Assembly: GCA_964019135.1 (NCBI GenBank) | Contig: OZ025260.1 | Coordinates: forward strand, 26,778,254 to 26,842,253 | DNA: 64,000 nt | Direction of reading: 5' to 3' | From: Arenicola marina | Taxonomy: Eukaryota > Annelida > Polychaeta > Arenicolidae | Shown: positions 1 to 10,283 of the stretch, in pieces | Layout: each line of letters opens with the position of its first letter | Position numbering within the stretch: the stretch's first letter is position 1 | The notes under the pieces: generated by a model | Seen by the model: the letters and a program-made list of their open reading frames with translations, nothing else | The model's database searches: none | What the model was told of the DNA's origin: nothing | Made by a program: the position numbers and the translations under genes

Positions 1-1113
1 TTTATGTTTCATTGGGTACCGCTCCACCGATATATACTAAATTTAACTAACCGCTTCTACAAAGCTGCAATAACCTAAATTTAATGCAGAGTCGTCACTG
101 TTAATGTAAACGATTTACATGGTGTGTTACATTGAGAGATTAGTTTTTACATTTAACAGCATGGTACTTAGGATTTGCTTCAAATGGAATGTGACATTTG
201 GCAAATGTACTACGTATTGCGTCACCGATTTTCCCGATTTGTGTGTAGTCCACACAGTTTAGGAATTGTGTGTAGGCTCCAAACAAGGAATGTTAGTGAC
301 AAAAATCGATCAGTGTTGCACTAATCAAATACTAAAACAACATCAGGCATGATTCTTGCGGAGAAACAACTGCTTGAAACGATTTAGGGTATCCCCGTCT
401 CCCCAACTAAAGATGCTAGTGCGATATACAAGCTCCGATTAGATTGCCCCCATTCCAACAGACCAAGACCGAGGGTAAGTTCCTTCTGCATCCCATTCAC
501 CCAAGCCTGACGCGGCAGACCCTTTCTACACAATCGCACACGCACACACTGTGTCCCCTTTCTCAATTCCAGATTACTCACGGCTCTTAGCCCCCCATTC
601 AATGACATCTCGCCTCCGGCTCCTCCACCCTTTCAGACCACGGTAACTGGACAAATATGAGGGCAACATCTCTCCTGCAGTCCCGACTAGTTATTGTCCC
701 TGACGACTCGGTTTGGTGTGACTGATAACACTGAGGTACTGGTCCCGCATGCTGGGGCAAGAGAGTGGGTATTTGTCATTACGTGGCTGAGGCGAGTAGG
801 ACAAGCTTCCGGGGAAGAGCCGTAAAGGCCAAGCGACTGGGACGCATAGCCTTCAAAGCCCCCAATGGTGAACCTGGGGGTGCCGTGAGGTTATGGAAAA
901 TACTCCAATCGAGAGAGATTTTTGTTACTTCGCTATTTTTTTTTTTTTTTGTTAAGTTACTCGGCGGCGGGTTATAAATAGGAACGGCTTGTTAGGCTCA
1001 GTTCTCGGGTATGTGGCCAATAAATCATACCCTGGGGGTTAACCCTATTTGCCTAGAGCCACGTGGGTGATAGATGGGGAGCGAAGTGCCGTGTGGACAC
1101 TTCTCAAGTGGTT

Positions 1114-1145
1114 GGGAAGAGGGAGGGGGAGGGGGAGGGAGGGAG
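1114..1145 (+). other. G-rich tract with G-quadruplex potential
   Basis: Seven or so runs of three to five G separated by single A or short spacers lie on the plus strand. The pattern fits the usual rule for G-quadruplex formation (four G runs of at least three with short loops). It is simple-sequence DNA with no sign of coding. Confidence 0.5.
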
Positions 1146-1963
1146 CGCTTCTGGGTGCGACTGATCGAAGAAGCCTCAGGGCCGGGGATGAGATGGAGGG
1201 GATAAGGGATTGGATCAGCTGCCCAGCGGTAGAGAGGGTGGGGCGGGGGGTAACGGGCGGGGGGAGGGGTCTCAATGTATGACATTGCTTAGAAGATGCA
1301 CTTAGTGGCCAGGCAAACCCTGGCATCACATTGCTTCCATTGAAGTGTATACATATATCGGGGCCAACCTTGCAATGTTATAATCATACCTGATGGAGCC
1401 AACCTCAATGTACTTTGGCTTGAATCTGAGGTTGTGGTGTATGCGAGTGTGTATTGACTTGATTTTTATCGGTGAAGGACTGTCGGGGTATATATATTGA
1501 CTTGATTTTGAATGGTTAGGTCTGTCGGGTTCTGTGCGTTGACCTTATTCAGGCTGATAATTAATTTTCATTTCAACTTTCATCATTCAGAATCACCGTT
1601 ATGCAAAGGCAAAATGATTACCAATTCGAGGGATGGGGGTTGGGGTGGGAGGCTGCAGTGGAGGGTCCTTGCCGCCATGTTCATGTTGTTTTCTCATTGA
1701 CGAGAACCAATCGACCGATAGAGCTGGTCAACATTGTCTAATGAACTGTTGATGAAATATCCGGCAATGCATATATTATCCAAAAACCGCCCGTGTGATC
1801 TCCCTTGATTGAAGTTCGGTTCGGTTGAAGGGAAACGATTATCAAAGAGATATCAAATTCGAGCATGTTTACCAGGAAGCAACTGCGACGAACCGAACCC
1901 GTTTGGAATATTGTACGAAGCCAGCGACCCATTGAGATCGATCTAGTTCGATCGGCGGGTTGG

Positions 1964-1976
<13 letters not shown>

Positions 1977-2004
<28 letters not shown>
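1977..2004. repeat. (TA)n microsatellite
   Basis: About fourteen uninterrupted TA dinucleotides. Simple repeat, likely length-variable. Confidence 0.95.
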
Positions 2005-2007
<3 letters not shown>

Positions 2008-2417
2008 TTCATTTCGCGATGGCCTTTGCTCTTTTTTTAGTGTATAAGGTTTTTTGTAGACCGATTTTATCAATCTAAAGAGGGACGTCAGGGTTAGGAG
2101 ACTCGCGGACCCGGGATGTAGGTATCCTGCACCCCCGCCCCCCCCCCCCCACCCCATTATATTAACGGCGATGCCCCACTTTATTTACACGAACGCCCTC
2201 TATTTTCTTCACCCCTCCCTGTCTCTCGAATCCCGCCACTCTCTGTTCTCCCGGTCGTATCATGATTGTTGTACCCACAGTGCACCCTTTTTCTGAATCA
2301 AATCTCCCGCCCTTGTGAAGCATTGAGAGTAAACCGATTTTATGGAACTGTTATAGTACAATTTACAATCACGGAACATGAATAGACATAAACAATAGAT
2401 TATGAAAGAGTACTCAC

Positions 2418-2535
2418 CGCATTTGAGCTTGCATTTTGTGACCGCCGCGTGCGATTGATGGACGCAGCAGAGCCATGCTAACAGCAGGGGCCACAACACC
2501 GTGTGAGGGCTGAGCCTGATATCCATGTTTGCCAT
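2418..2535 (-). CDS. First coding exon of a secreted or membrane protein (partial gene)
   Basis: Read on the minus strand from the ATG at 2535, this exon gives 39 codons plus one base. The peptide has two possible starts (MANM), a short polar N-region, a hydrophobic core (VLWPLLLAWLCCV) and a small-residue cleavage region (HQSHAA), which is the layout of a signal peptide. The mature part begins with the closely spaced cysteines of TKCKLKC. The exon ends at a consensus donor (GTGAGT, plus-strand 2412-2417), so the intron is phase 1, as is common just after signal peptides of animal extracellular proteins. Reading on past the donor gives an open frame to 2260, but it looks like intron sequence. 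The rest of the gene should lie at lower coordinates and was not found. The protein family is unknown; the cysteines are too few to assign a domain. Confidence 0.5.
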
Positions 2536-2696
2536 GATAATATAGCGGTATATTTCCGAATCAGCCGCGACGGGCCCCGGAGTATAAACAGTTGTTAGTC
2601 CATTATTGATGGTCGCCGGACTGGAGTGAGGAAAGGTCAAAAGTTGAGATCGGTGGTATTGTAAGGCGTAACCTTTCCGCGATACATGATGGCCGT

Positions 2697-2707
2697 CCCA
2701 TTTATAA
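2697..2707 (-). promoter_or_regulatory. Candidate TATA box for the signal-peptide gene
   Basis: The minus strand reads TTATAAATGG here, with the TATAAA core at plus positions 2701-2706. A start site about 30 bases downstream would fall near 2675, giving a 5' leader of roughly 140 bases before the ATG at 2535. The out-of-context ATG at 2687 would then lie upstream of the transcript start. Inferred from position and motif only. Confidence 0.4.
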
Positions 2708-5300
2708 CACACACGAGATATGCCGGTGGCGGTAAATACGGGTGTCGTGTGCGCCTTATGCCTCAGCACTGAATGGGGTTCAAGCTTTATTCTCCGCCTT
2801 TGACATGGGGCATACAGCTATTAAGCCTGGCTGTTTGCTACCGACCGGTTGGTAGGCTGTGTTGGCAACATGTACATGCGTCAAATGGACGGACGTGCGG
2901 GTGGGCGGGCGGCCGGTCGGTTTGGCTCGACCAGCTGTTTCCAGCGATGCTCGATTGAACTCGTCCCACTATGTGGCTTCACATCCGCTGCCCCAGCGCC
3001 GAGGGTCGTCCAGCATGCTTCCTCTAAAAGGGCAAGGGCTGCCGTGAAAACGTAGTCCACACGTCGAATGGCTGATGATGGCCACAACGAAAAAAAACCC
3101 CAGGTTCTTTGCCCTCTCTATGCGTGAAGCGTTGCCGCGGAGGCCTGCAGTCCTATGTCGCGTCCACCGCCTCGTCCGACGGCCAACGCAGCATGAATAC
3201 TGACCCGACACTTGTTTGATTGCGTTCACGACCAAGTTTGGCTTTCGCTTAGGCTTAGGCTTCGCAGCGGCCGGGCGGTCCGATTATTGGATATATGTAT
3301 CGCCATTGACGGCCGCAAGGGGGCGCCAGTTACATCGATCTCGCCGCGCGATGGAGCTGTCATCACTTGGATCAAGATCTGTTTCCGGCCACTAAACACG
3401 TTCGGGACCCTTCTCGTCTACCTTCTACTGCCCCCCTACACCCCTTACCCGCCTGTGTTTTTGATCACGTGACTGAAGACGGAACACCCCCCCCCCCCAC
3501 CACGTGGTCCGCCCGAGTGTCTTTCACGCGCCCTCTCCCTGACCTCCGATCAATCTCGGCAGCGCTTTGGCCACCAGGCGTCGCTGTGCAGCGAGTTCGG
3601 GGGGGGGGGGGGTGATCGCTCTAATTGAATGCCACCGTGGCCTCTGTGACTGCCACAAATGTTGTTAACGTGGCTGGCGTGGACTCCTCGGGGGAATCTC
3701 TGTCATAGCACTGAAGGCCATGGACAAGCCCCTTACTCTGTCATCGGAATCATAGATCCCTGATTGGATATGCGGCATCGCCCGGTGCTATATATTCCAA
3801 AAGAAAGCCATTTCAGATTCAATCCCCTGCTTTACAAATCCAATGCTGAAAGAATAGTGTCTTTCTTGCTCCTATCGCCCGCGCGGCGGCATTCACTGAC
3901 CGGCTCGGCAACCAATCCATTTCAACGGCCTTAACTCAAATTTAATCGACTGACCCACTGTAAAAATCCCGTTAATGGTCAGGTGGTTGTGACTGGGACA
4001 CGGCGGGCCTTCCTTACTTACACAGGCCCAGTGAAAATTTGGGCGGCGCCCAAGTCTTTGCTGCTTCCTCGTTTCCCTTGGAAGTAGAAAAGACGTCAGG
4101 TCAGCTAGCTTAACGGCCAAGGCGCCTCCTTTTTATCCCAAGGTTCTGTTGTATGCACTTCCGAGTGGGTTATCGAGCGTTGCCGTTGTTGGCAGGCGGT
4201 CCGGCCTCGGTCTGTCGGTAGGCACCGCCGCCTTGGTGCCGGGAGGGTGGAGAGAGAGAGAGGGGGGGACGGGAGGGATGGAGACGGTTAGGTAGGAAGG
4301 CAGGCGGAGGACCGTGTGAAGTGGTCGAAGCCACGTTCACTTTGCTCCGGGAGGTGGCCGCCAATTAATGCACATCCGCTGGCGGCCGCTCGCTTATTAA
4401 ACGTCCCGTCTTGGTCATGATCCGGTGGCGCCCGGCCCGCAGGGGTGAGAGGGAGCAAAGGGGGCGAGACAGAGGGACCAGAGAGAGAGAGAGAGAACGA
4501 GACAGAGGAAGAGAAAGACTGACACGGTGGGACGGGCACGTAGGGGTGGGTGTGAGAGCGGATTGGATGCTCCTGCGGACACGTAAGCAGCAAGCGGTGT
4601 TTCAGCGGCGGGTGATGAGGCAGCATCAGCATCAGCAGCAGCAGCAGCAGCAATGGCAACAGCAATGGCAGCGGTGGCGGCTGTGGCGGCGGTGGCAGCG
4701 GTTTGACGTTAGAGCGACTCGCCCTAGAGGGGATGCCTCTGGTGTGAACCGCTGGCCCGAGCGGCCGGCTGGAGTATGCGGCACTTTGAGATCGATGGTT
4801 ATCGTGAGGAGCTTCCCTCCACGCTGTGAAGTCCAGCTCATGCCGGACGGTCCCCGTTGTGTCTCCTCCGCAACCCCCCCACCCCCGCACCCCTTTTCTC
4901 TCTCCTCCGCGACCCCCCTCACTCACACCCCTTGCCCCCACCCCCTCCTCTTCAACCACCCAAAGCGTGGAGGACCACTCCCTGCATGCCACCGGTCCGC
5001 AACCAACCAACCAGCCACCACCACCACCATAAGCAGAAGCGCCACGTGGTTTGCTAAACTACCCGGATGCGCTGACCCTATACACAAAGCGAAGTGTCTC
5101 GGCGTACCGGCAGGGGGCGCCGAATGTTGTCGTCGCCTGCCTCCATTCCATCATTCCCTTATCGCTAGAGGGGGCGACATGCTTCATTAGACAGCCACGG
5201 TGGTGAGGGACCAGTCGGGAGGGAAGGTTCCAAAGGGACCCATTAGATATTGGCCATGGCAATTCCCATCGGTTAATATGCAAAGCCGGTCCCCCTTGAT
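2708..5300. other. CpG-rich region upstream of the signal-peptide gene, with simple repeats
   Basis: This stretch is GC-rich with dense CpG and lies upstream of the minus-strand exon, as expected of a promoter-proximal CpG-rich region. It also holds C and G homopolymers (3486-3501 region, 3599-3612), GA-rich runs (around 4250-4265 and 4478-4500) and a CAG tract. Long ORFs on both strands between 4288 and 5190 overlap each other and are made of low-complexity sequence, so I do not call a gene. Confidence 0.45.
4617..4656 (+). repeat. CAG/CAT trinucleotide repeat
   Basis: Tandem CAG triplets with interspersed CAT, followed by CAA and GGC-type triplets. It produces a glutamine-rich stretch in one plus-strand frame, but the surrounding frame looks random, so this is treated as a microsatellite. 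Confidence 0.8.
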
Positions 5301-6296
5301 AGGTTTAAGACCCTGGGACTGAGCGGGGATTTAAAGGTCTTTCCTTTGAAGTAAAGAAACTGCTCAGTTCGGTCTTTTCACCGCCTCACCGCCAACAGAT
5401 AATTACGCCTCTACCCACGTGTTGCCCCATGGCTCCGACCACCCAAACCACGGCTCATTTTTACCTGTTACCCTTTTTTGGTCAGCATCGCTTGCGTCAG
5501 ATCAAAAGAACCACATGGGCGCGGGGAGTGAGAGAGAGCGATAGAGACGGAGACAGAGAGAGAGGGAGAGAGGAGGCAGCGATGCTGAGAGAGGGAGTGT
5601 GGGGGGCGGGGGGGGGGAGGAGTGTGCGAAAAATCTTCGCATGTCTCGCCGCGACAGGATAAAGATTAAAGTGCCAGGACCTATGTCGACTGCGACCTAG
5701 CCGCAGCTCGCGATGCAGATATGTACTTGTATATTTACCAGACAATCCACTTAAAACCCAGGCCTGTCACATGCTGGTCTATGGTCAGCATGGTTTGCCC
5801 ATTCCTTGCCTGGTTTGCCTCGGGTTGTCCTCACCTTCCCCAGACGGTGAGGAAATTACCCTCAGACCGCCGCTGTTGAGATGATCGGTGACATTTATAA
5901 GAGGCTTTGTGCTGGGTTGAGTATGTGTTTTTGACCCTTAGTCGGGCCTAGAGGAGCTGTTGGGCTCCCTGTCTATTGGTCCCTGGGGTTGGCTGGCTTG
6001 ATTGACCCAAATATGGCCGCGATAAAGAGAGTGGGTGTATAGGGGGCAGTGGGGGCCAGGAGTGACGCCGAGGGCAGGACAGTGGGGTGGAGTGTAACTG
6101 AATGGGGCTGGGACGAGAGGCGTGCGGAGTTGGGGTGGAGATTTGAGGGGAGGAGGCCGTTGGGGTGAGGTGTGAGGCCACAATGGCTGGGTCAGGCGGA
6201 TTGGTCTTGGGAAAGATGGCATGTTGGTTACCATTTGGGGTGTGATTGTGCCGTATGGTGTCGCACATGGTAGCATGTGATATTTAATACTACCAT
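5301..6296. other. Intergenic sequence with no recognisable gene
   Basis: It contains a GA-rich purine tract at about 5525-5600 with a G run near 5606-5620, and little else. ORFs here are short and purine/pyrimidine-biased. No similarity to other parts of the window was seen. Confidence 0.5.
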
Positions 6297-6545
6297 ATCG
6301 CTGCTTGGTTGTATATTCAGAACGTTTTAACCACTTGTGGTCATATGACGTCAATGAGAAAAGGAAGTGAAGAGCGGAGCCATGTCCCATGGCGGTAACT
6401 CCCTACTCTTTGCGAAAAAGGACATGGGATCTTTATCCTGTAACCACACAGACAACGCCACAGCGGGGCGCGAACCCCGGATCCACGTGCCGTTAGGCTC
6501 TGAGTTGGCCAGAACACTCAATGCTATCGAGGCGGCCCCTTGCTG
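6297..6545 (-). mobile_element. tRNA-derived SINE copy 1
   Basis: This segment matches 28925-29155 over its length with many substitutions. On the minus strand it contains an RNA polymerase III B-box-like sequence (GGTTCGCGCCC, plus 6466-6476) followed by a GC-paired tail reading CGCTGTGG, as in the TPsiC arm and acceptor stem of a tRNA. The tRNA-like head lies at the right side and the tRNA-unrelated body runs left to the shared end CTTGGTTGTATATTCAG (plus sense). The 5' end and A box are damaged. A tRNA-derived SINE is the best reading. Confidence 0.65.
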
Positions 6546-6734
6546 CTTGGCCTGGCACAGGCGCTAATTTTGATATCGCAATGATGAGATAATGGGGTCG
6601 CCCAGCCGTGATGCCATTTGTCATGATTGCACTGGCCCAGTGATTATGTCAAATGTGGTGGTATATCCCTGATTGGTCCAGTGATGAAGTCATTTGTCAT
6701 GATTTTATCCCTGGCTGGCCCAGTAACCATGATA
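6546..6734. other. Spacer between SINE and tandem repeat
   Basis: It contains loosely repeated phrases (CTGGCCCAGT, GTCATGATT) that look like a decayed longer-period repeat leading into the 14-bp array. Confidence 0.4.
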
Positions 6735-6975
6735 TTGTCAGGATGGCGACGTCAACCACCATCGTCAAGATGGCGGCGTGTAGATGATAGTGTCAAGTTA
6801 GTGGCGTCGAGATGGGGGCGTCAAGATAATGGTGTTAAGATGGTGGCGTCAAGATAATGATGTCAAGTCGGTGGCGTCAAGATGGCGGCGTCAATGTGTC
6901 GGCGTCAAGATGTTGGGGTCAAAATCGTGTCGTCAAAATTTCGACGTCAAAACAGTGGTGTCAATATGTTGGAAT
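6735..6975 (+). repeat. 14-bp tandem repeat resembling YY1 sites
   Basis: About sixteen copies of a 14-base unit with consensus TCAAGATGGCGGCG. Two units are exact (6765-6778 and 6877-6890); the others differ at one to five positions, and one early unit is shifted by a base. The core AAGATGGCGGC equals the established YY1 consensus of animal promoters. Whether it binds anything here is unknown; see findings. Confidence 0.8.
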
Positions 6976-7039
6976 GAAAATCTCTCGCCTGGATTGTTAT
7001 GTAACTCACTGAGCTACCAGACCAAGGGCAGCTTTAGGG

Positions 7040-7249
7040 GTTTGGGGTTGATTATGGGTTGCACCCCCCCCCCCACCCCATCCCTCGCAACCCTCCTTGG
7101 GAACCTGAACATGCCCTGTTAAAGTCGGGTTCTCCGAGCACCCCCCCACCGGTCGCAAGTTTTCAGAGAGCACCGCCCCACGGTCGCAAATTTTCAGAAA
7201 GCAACCCCGCACCCCACCCCCCCTTTCCAAATTCCTAGATCCGCCCCTG
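7040..7249 (-). mobile_element. Fragment with a hAT-like terminal sequence
   Basis: On the minus strand the segment starts CAGGGGCGGATCTAGG (plus 7234-7249). The start CAGGGG is typical of hAT-superfamily inverted ends. It continues into G-rich sequence with a direct repeat of a 40-odd-base phrase containing GGTCGCAA and TTTTCAGA (around 7150-7200). The matching opposite end was not found, so this is at best a solo end of a dead element. Confidence 0.4.
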
Positions 7250-9510
7250 CAGATAACCCACCATCCATTCAATTGTGGTTCCCAGATTCCTGGCGACGGC
7301 ACTAAGCACACAGGTATACTATTTGTCAAAACATTGGGTGCGGGATATGATGACGACGGCACAAGCTCGAAATCGCTTTGTCTAGCGATATATTTCTCAC
7401 GCTGCCTAAAGATATGTGCCTGAAACACATATACGCGTCTTGGAATGTTCAAGTGTTCACATACGACGCAAAAGGGGGTAGTCGTAATAACGGCTATTGC
7501 AAATTCAGGTCGGATCACTGAGCGACGACGGGAGGAGATGACTATTATCGATAGTTATGATGTGCATATGCATGATCCAGATCGAAGTGTGAGTGAATAC
7601 ACGTGACTGGAATTTGAATCCTCATGTTCACACAAACACACACACACATACACTCGCAGGTGATACAGCTTCAAAGCTCGTGTCCACACCCGCATGGCCA
7701 GCCCTCTATACTGAACCCTGACCCATAGACCCCCGCAGGGACCGACCCCCGCCCCCACTCGCACCAGCCCATATACGCCATCTACTCCCATACCCAGCCC
7801 TTCTAACACCCGAACACCGCCCTTACCCGCCCCATGCAACCCATATATCCTCATGCCCGACCCCCATCTACTCCATTGCAGCTCATATCCCCATGCCGTA
7901 ACCCACCCCCACTGAAGCCTGCAGGTGGGGATGTAGTCCACACTATACATCCCCACCTGCAGGCCGCAGTCGGACTAACAGATGATCAACCTATCGCTGA
8001 CAACAACGCTGTGAAATACATAGGTTGGGTTACCGGGGCTAATTGGCGACTCGGGCTGATCGATCAGGGCATGGTAGACGCCCGAAAGGACAATGCCCTG
8101 GTGGCAAGGCACACAGGATCATTGCGAATACTGCAGCAGGCTTCAGATTAACGGCACCCGTCATTGGCAGCGGTACCTGTGGCCCGGAAGAGACATTTCA
8201 TATGTTAAAGACGTATGCTGTGACGTACATTCAAAAGTAAATAGATGACTAGTTGAATTTCTTGTAGCTATAGCAGCTGGCTATGTTTATTACAACTAAT
8301 AACATTTTGAGAATTAACACACGGCGTCCGTAGTCGTTCTTCCATTGATTGTCGAAGCCTCGTCTCCGAATAGCTCACGTATTACTCTTGTCTAGCATTC
8401 ATTAGCATGCTAAAATCCAGTACAAAACCCCCTCAAAAACAATGGACCATGGTGACCACCCCGCCATTACCTCCGTTCATGAGGCGTCGCTCCCTCCACC
8501 CCTCTCTCCATCCCTCGCCATACCCCTTCCACCCTCCTCCTCCCTGTCCAGTTGCCTCGGGACACCCACTCAATGGCGTTCTCGATATCGCCGGAAGGGG
8601 AGGCAAAGTCAAACAAAACGGGGCTGCCTGATGGGTGGTCATGGTGACAAATGTAAAGCCCACGGCACTCCATAAAACGTACTTTTACATCAAATACCCA
8701 TTACTCGACCCAACGCGATGACACGTGGCATAGTCACCGGGGGATGTCTGCCATCGCTGGACGTATTCCCACCTGGACTGGCTCAAACCCAGCCCCGCCT
8801 GCCAACATCCTCGCCCCCCGTCCCTCCCTCCCCTCCCCCCTCCCACCCTCCCTCCTACGTCCCTCCTCCCTCCTTCGCCCCTTCCGTCCTCCGTCCCCTT
8901 CCCCTCTCCGTTCCCCCCTCCCCCCTGTCTGCCCCTCTCTCCTCCACCCGGTCAGCCACGTCCATAGCGCGACCACCATAGTGACGTCCAGCTCCTTCAA
9001 CGAACGATATAATACACAGCGACAACCCCTTCCTGACCACCTCATAGGTTACATACTCCGATAACTAGATGCATCTTGACAAAGAAAAATAATCTTTGCT
9101 TTCTATAGTATGTTTGGTTAATCTGCACCATCACTACACCACGTGACGTACAAAGGACCCAGGGCCTGCACCCCAGCGTGTGTATTCCCTCACGCATAAT
9201 TCCACAAACAACAGGCGAGGTCCATTAAGGAGAGTTCATGAATTATGCAACGAATACACATTCGATAGCGCATATATCCGATGAAAGAGGATGCCGTGCA
9301 CTATACTCAAAGCTGCTAAGCCAGGCAGCTGATTCATGTGACAAAAGAGGCCCACTGGGGAAGAAAATAAAATTGGCTTTTTATCGAGGCATCAGACAAG
9401 TGGATCAATTAGATGGGAACCTAGTTGACTCATACGGGTTCGTTTTGTTCAAGGCAATTATGTATCAGAATATATTGAATACAATCTTTTTTGCGTCTGT
9501 GACCCGTTTA
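7250..9510. other. Intergenic sequence with low-complexity stretches, no gene recognised
   Basis: The first part has C-rich runs and CA repeats (7629-7645). A perfect hairpin lies at 7917-7964. The part at 8800-8960 is a pyrimidine-rich (CCTCCC-type) tract that opens long but meaningless frames on both strands. An unassigned 91-codon frame at 9238-9513 (plus) has no recognisable motif and runs into the repeat array. Confidence 0.5.
7917..7964. repeat. Perfect 19-bp inverted repeat
   Basis: Left arm 7917-7935 (GCCTGCAGGTGGGGATGTA) is the exact reverse complement of 7946-7964, with a 10-base loop. A stem of this length with no mismatch is far beyond chance and would extrude as a strong hairpin. 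No known element end was recognised. Confidence 0.85.
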
Positions 9511-9609
9511 TAATAGGCGCAAATAAAAATGAGTAAGGAAAAAACGATCTATGTGTAACACAATATTCTAGTTATTTAATGCATGACATTATGTCACGCA
9601 CTAAGTACA

Positions 9610-9717
9610 ATATATATTATCTTTAGATATATATATATATCTAACAGATTCATGTATATATATATATATATTATATATCTAACAGATACTTGTCTTTATA
9701 TATATATATATATTTAG
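9610..9717. repeat. AT-rich microsatellite cluster at the start of block P
   Basis: TA dinucleotide runs separated by a duplicated phrase TCTAACAGAT. The equivalent places in units 2 (30790-30846) and 3 (43428-43442) have much shorter TA runs. Confidence 0.8.
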
Positions 9718-9832
9718 AAAATACAAGGTCATATATAAAATACAAGGTGATATATCTTGATTGGAAAGAGGTATTGGGGGAAGAACGGAACATCCTTCAC
9801 GATATTCCGTTCTTTTGTCACCGTGATCAGGC

Positions 9833-9943
9833 CCAGACACTGACTTAAGCGAACAAAGCCACATTAAATGTCTTGACACCTCTGCGACCTGCCTGATCTC
9901 TCGCAGCATGAGTTACGCCGCAATCGTTAAATTCTGTTACATG
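9833..9943 (-). repeat. Partial antisense copy of block S inside block P
   Basis: About 110 bases match the end of block S in reverse orientation (shared phrase CACTGACTTAAGCGAACAAAGCC). The corresponding spots in units 2 (near 30985) and 3 (near 43590) lack it and run straight on, so it is an insertion or conversion specific to unit 1. Confidence 0.7.
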
Positions 9944-10229
9944 GTGGCGTGGGGCACAATCTACAGGCTTCACCCACTATTTTTTTTAATTTAATGATAT
10001 AGCTGAGTTCAAGGAGTGTAGGCTACTGTAACCTATTGACTACGCCACACACTTCTCCCACTCCTCTCCCCTGCTCCGCGAGTGAATGATTTATATGAAC
10101 CACTTGCTATATATACCCATGACGTTTTTGTATAGATTCGCATCAACAATAGACATATATTAATGTGGCAGACACATCAATCATGACTTGCAGTGAATAT
10201 TTGACAACCTTTTGTTGGGTATACATCCA

Positions 10230-10250
10230 ATATGTATATATATATATATT

Positions 10251-10280
<30 letters not shown>
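10230..10280. repeat. TA microsatellite, block P copy 1
   Basis: Same locus as 31276-31338 and 43901-43940 within block P; lengths and interruptions differ between units. Confidence 0.9.

Positions 10281-10283
<3 letters not shown>

Larger units (their letters stand above)
1..2417. other. Non-coding flank, probably intron and downstream part of the minus-strand gene
   Basis: No exon could be recognised here, although the gene whose first exon ends at 2418 must continue into this side. The stretch holds a T run near 940-951, a G-rich stretch at 1114-1145 and another at 1239-1266, a TA microsatellite at 1977-2004 and a 13-base C run at 2138-2150. Short ORFs present on both strands have no signature of coding and overlap one another. 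Later exons may be hidden here, but splice sites alone did not single any out. Confidence 0.5.

Noticed and set aside
2260-2769. A 169-codon minus-strand frame covering the signal-peptide exon
   Set aside because: Its start lies upstream of the likely TATA box and its end runs past a strong splice donor. Only 2418-2535 is kept.
4288-5190. Long overlapping ORFs on both strands (240 and 259 codons)
   Set aside because: They overlap antisense, consist of GC-rich low-complexity sequence with a CAG tract, and show no domain, so at least one and probably both are chance.
9238-9513. A 91-codon plus-strand frame just before the array
   Set aside because: Not recognised, runs into the repeat boundary, and has no promoter or splice signs that could be separated from chance.
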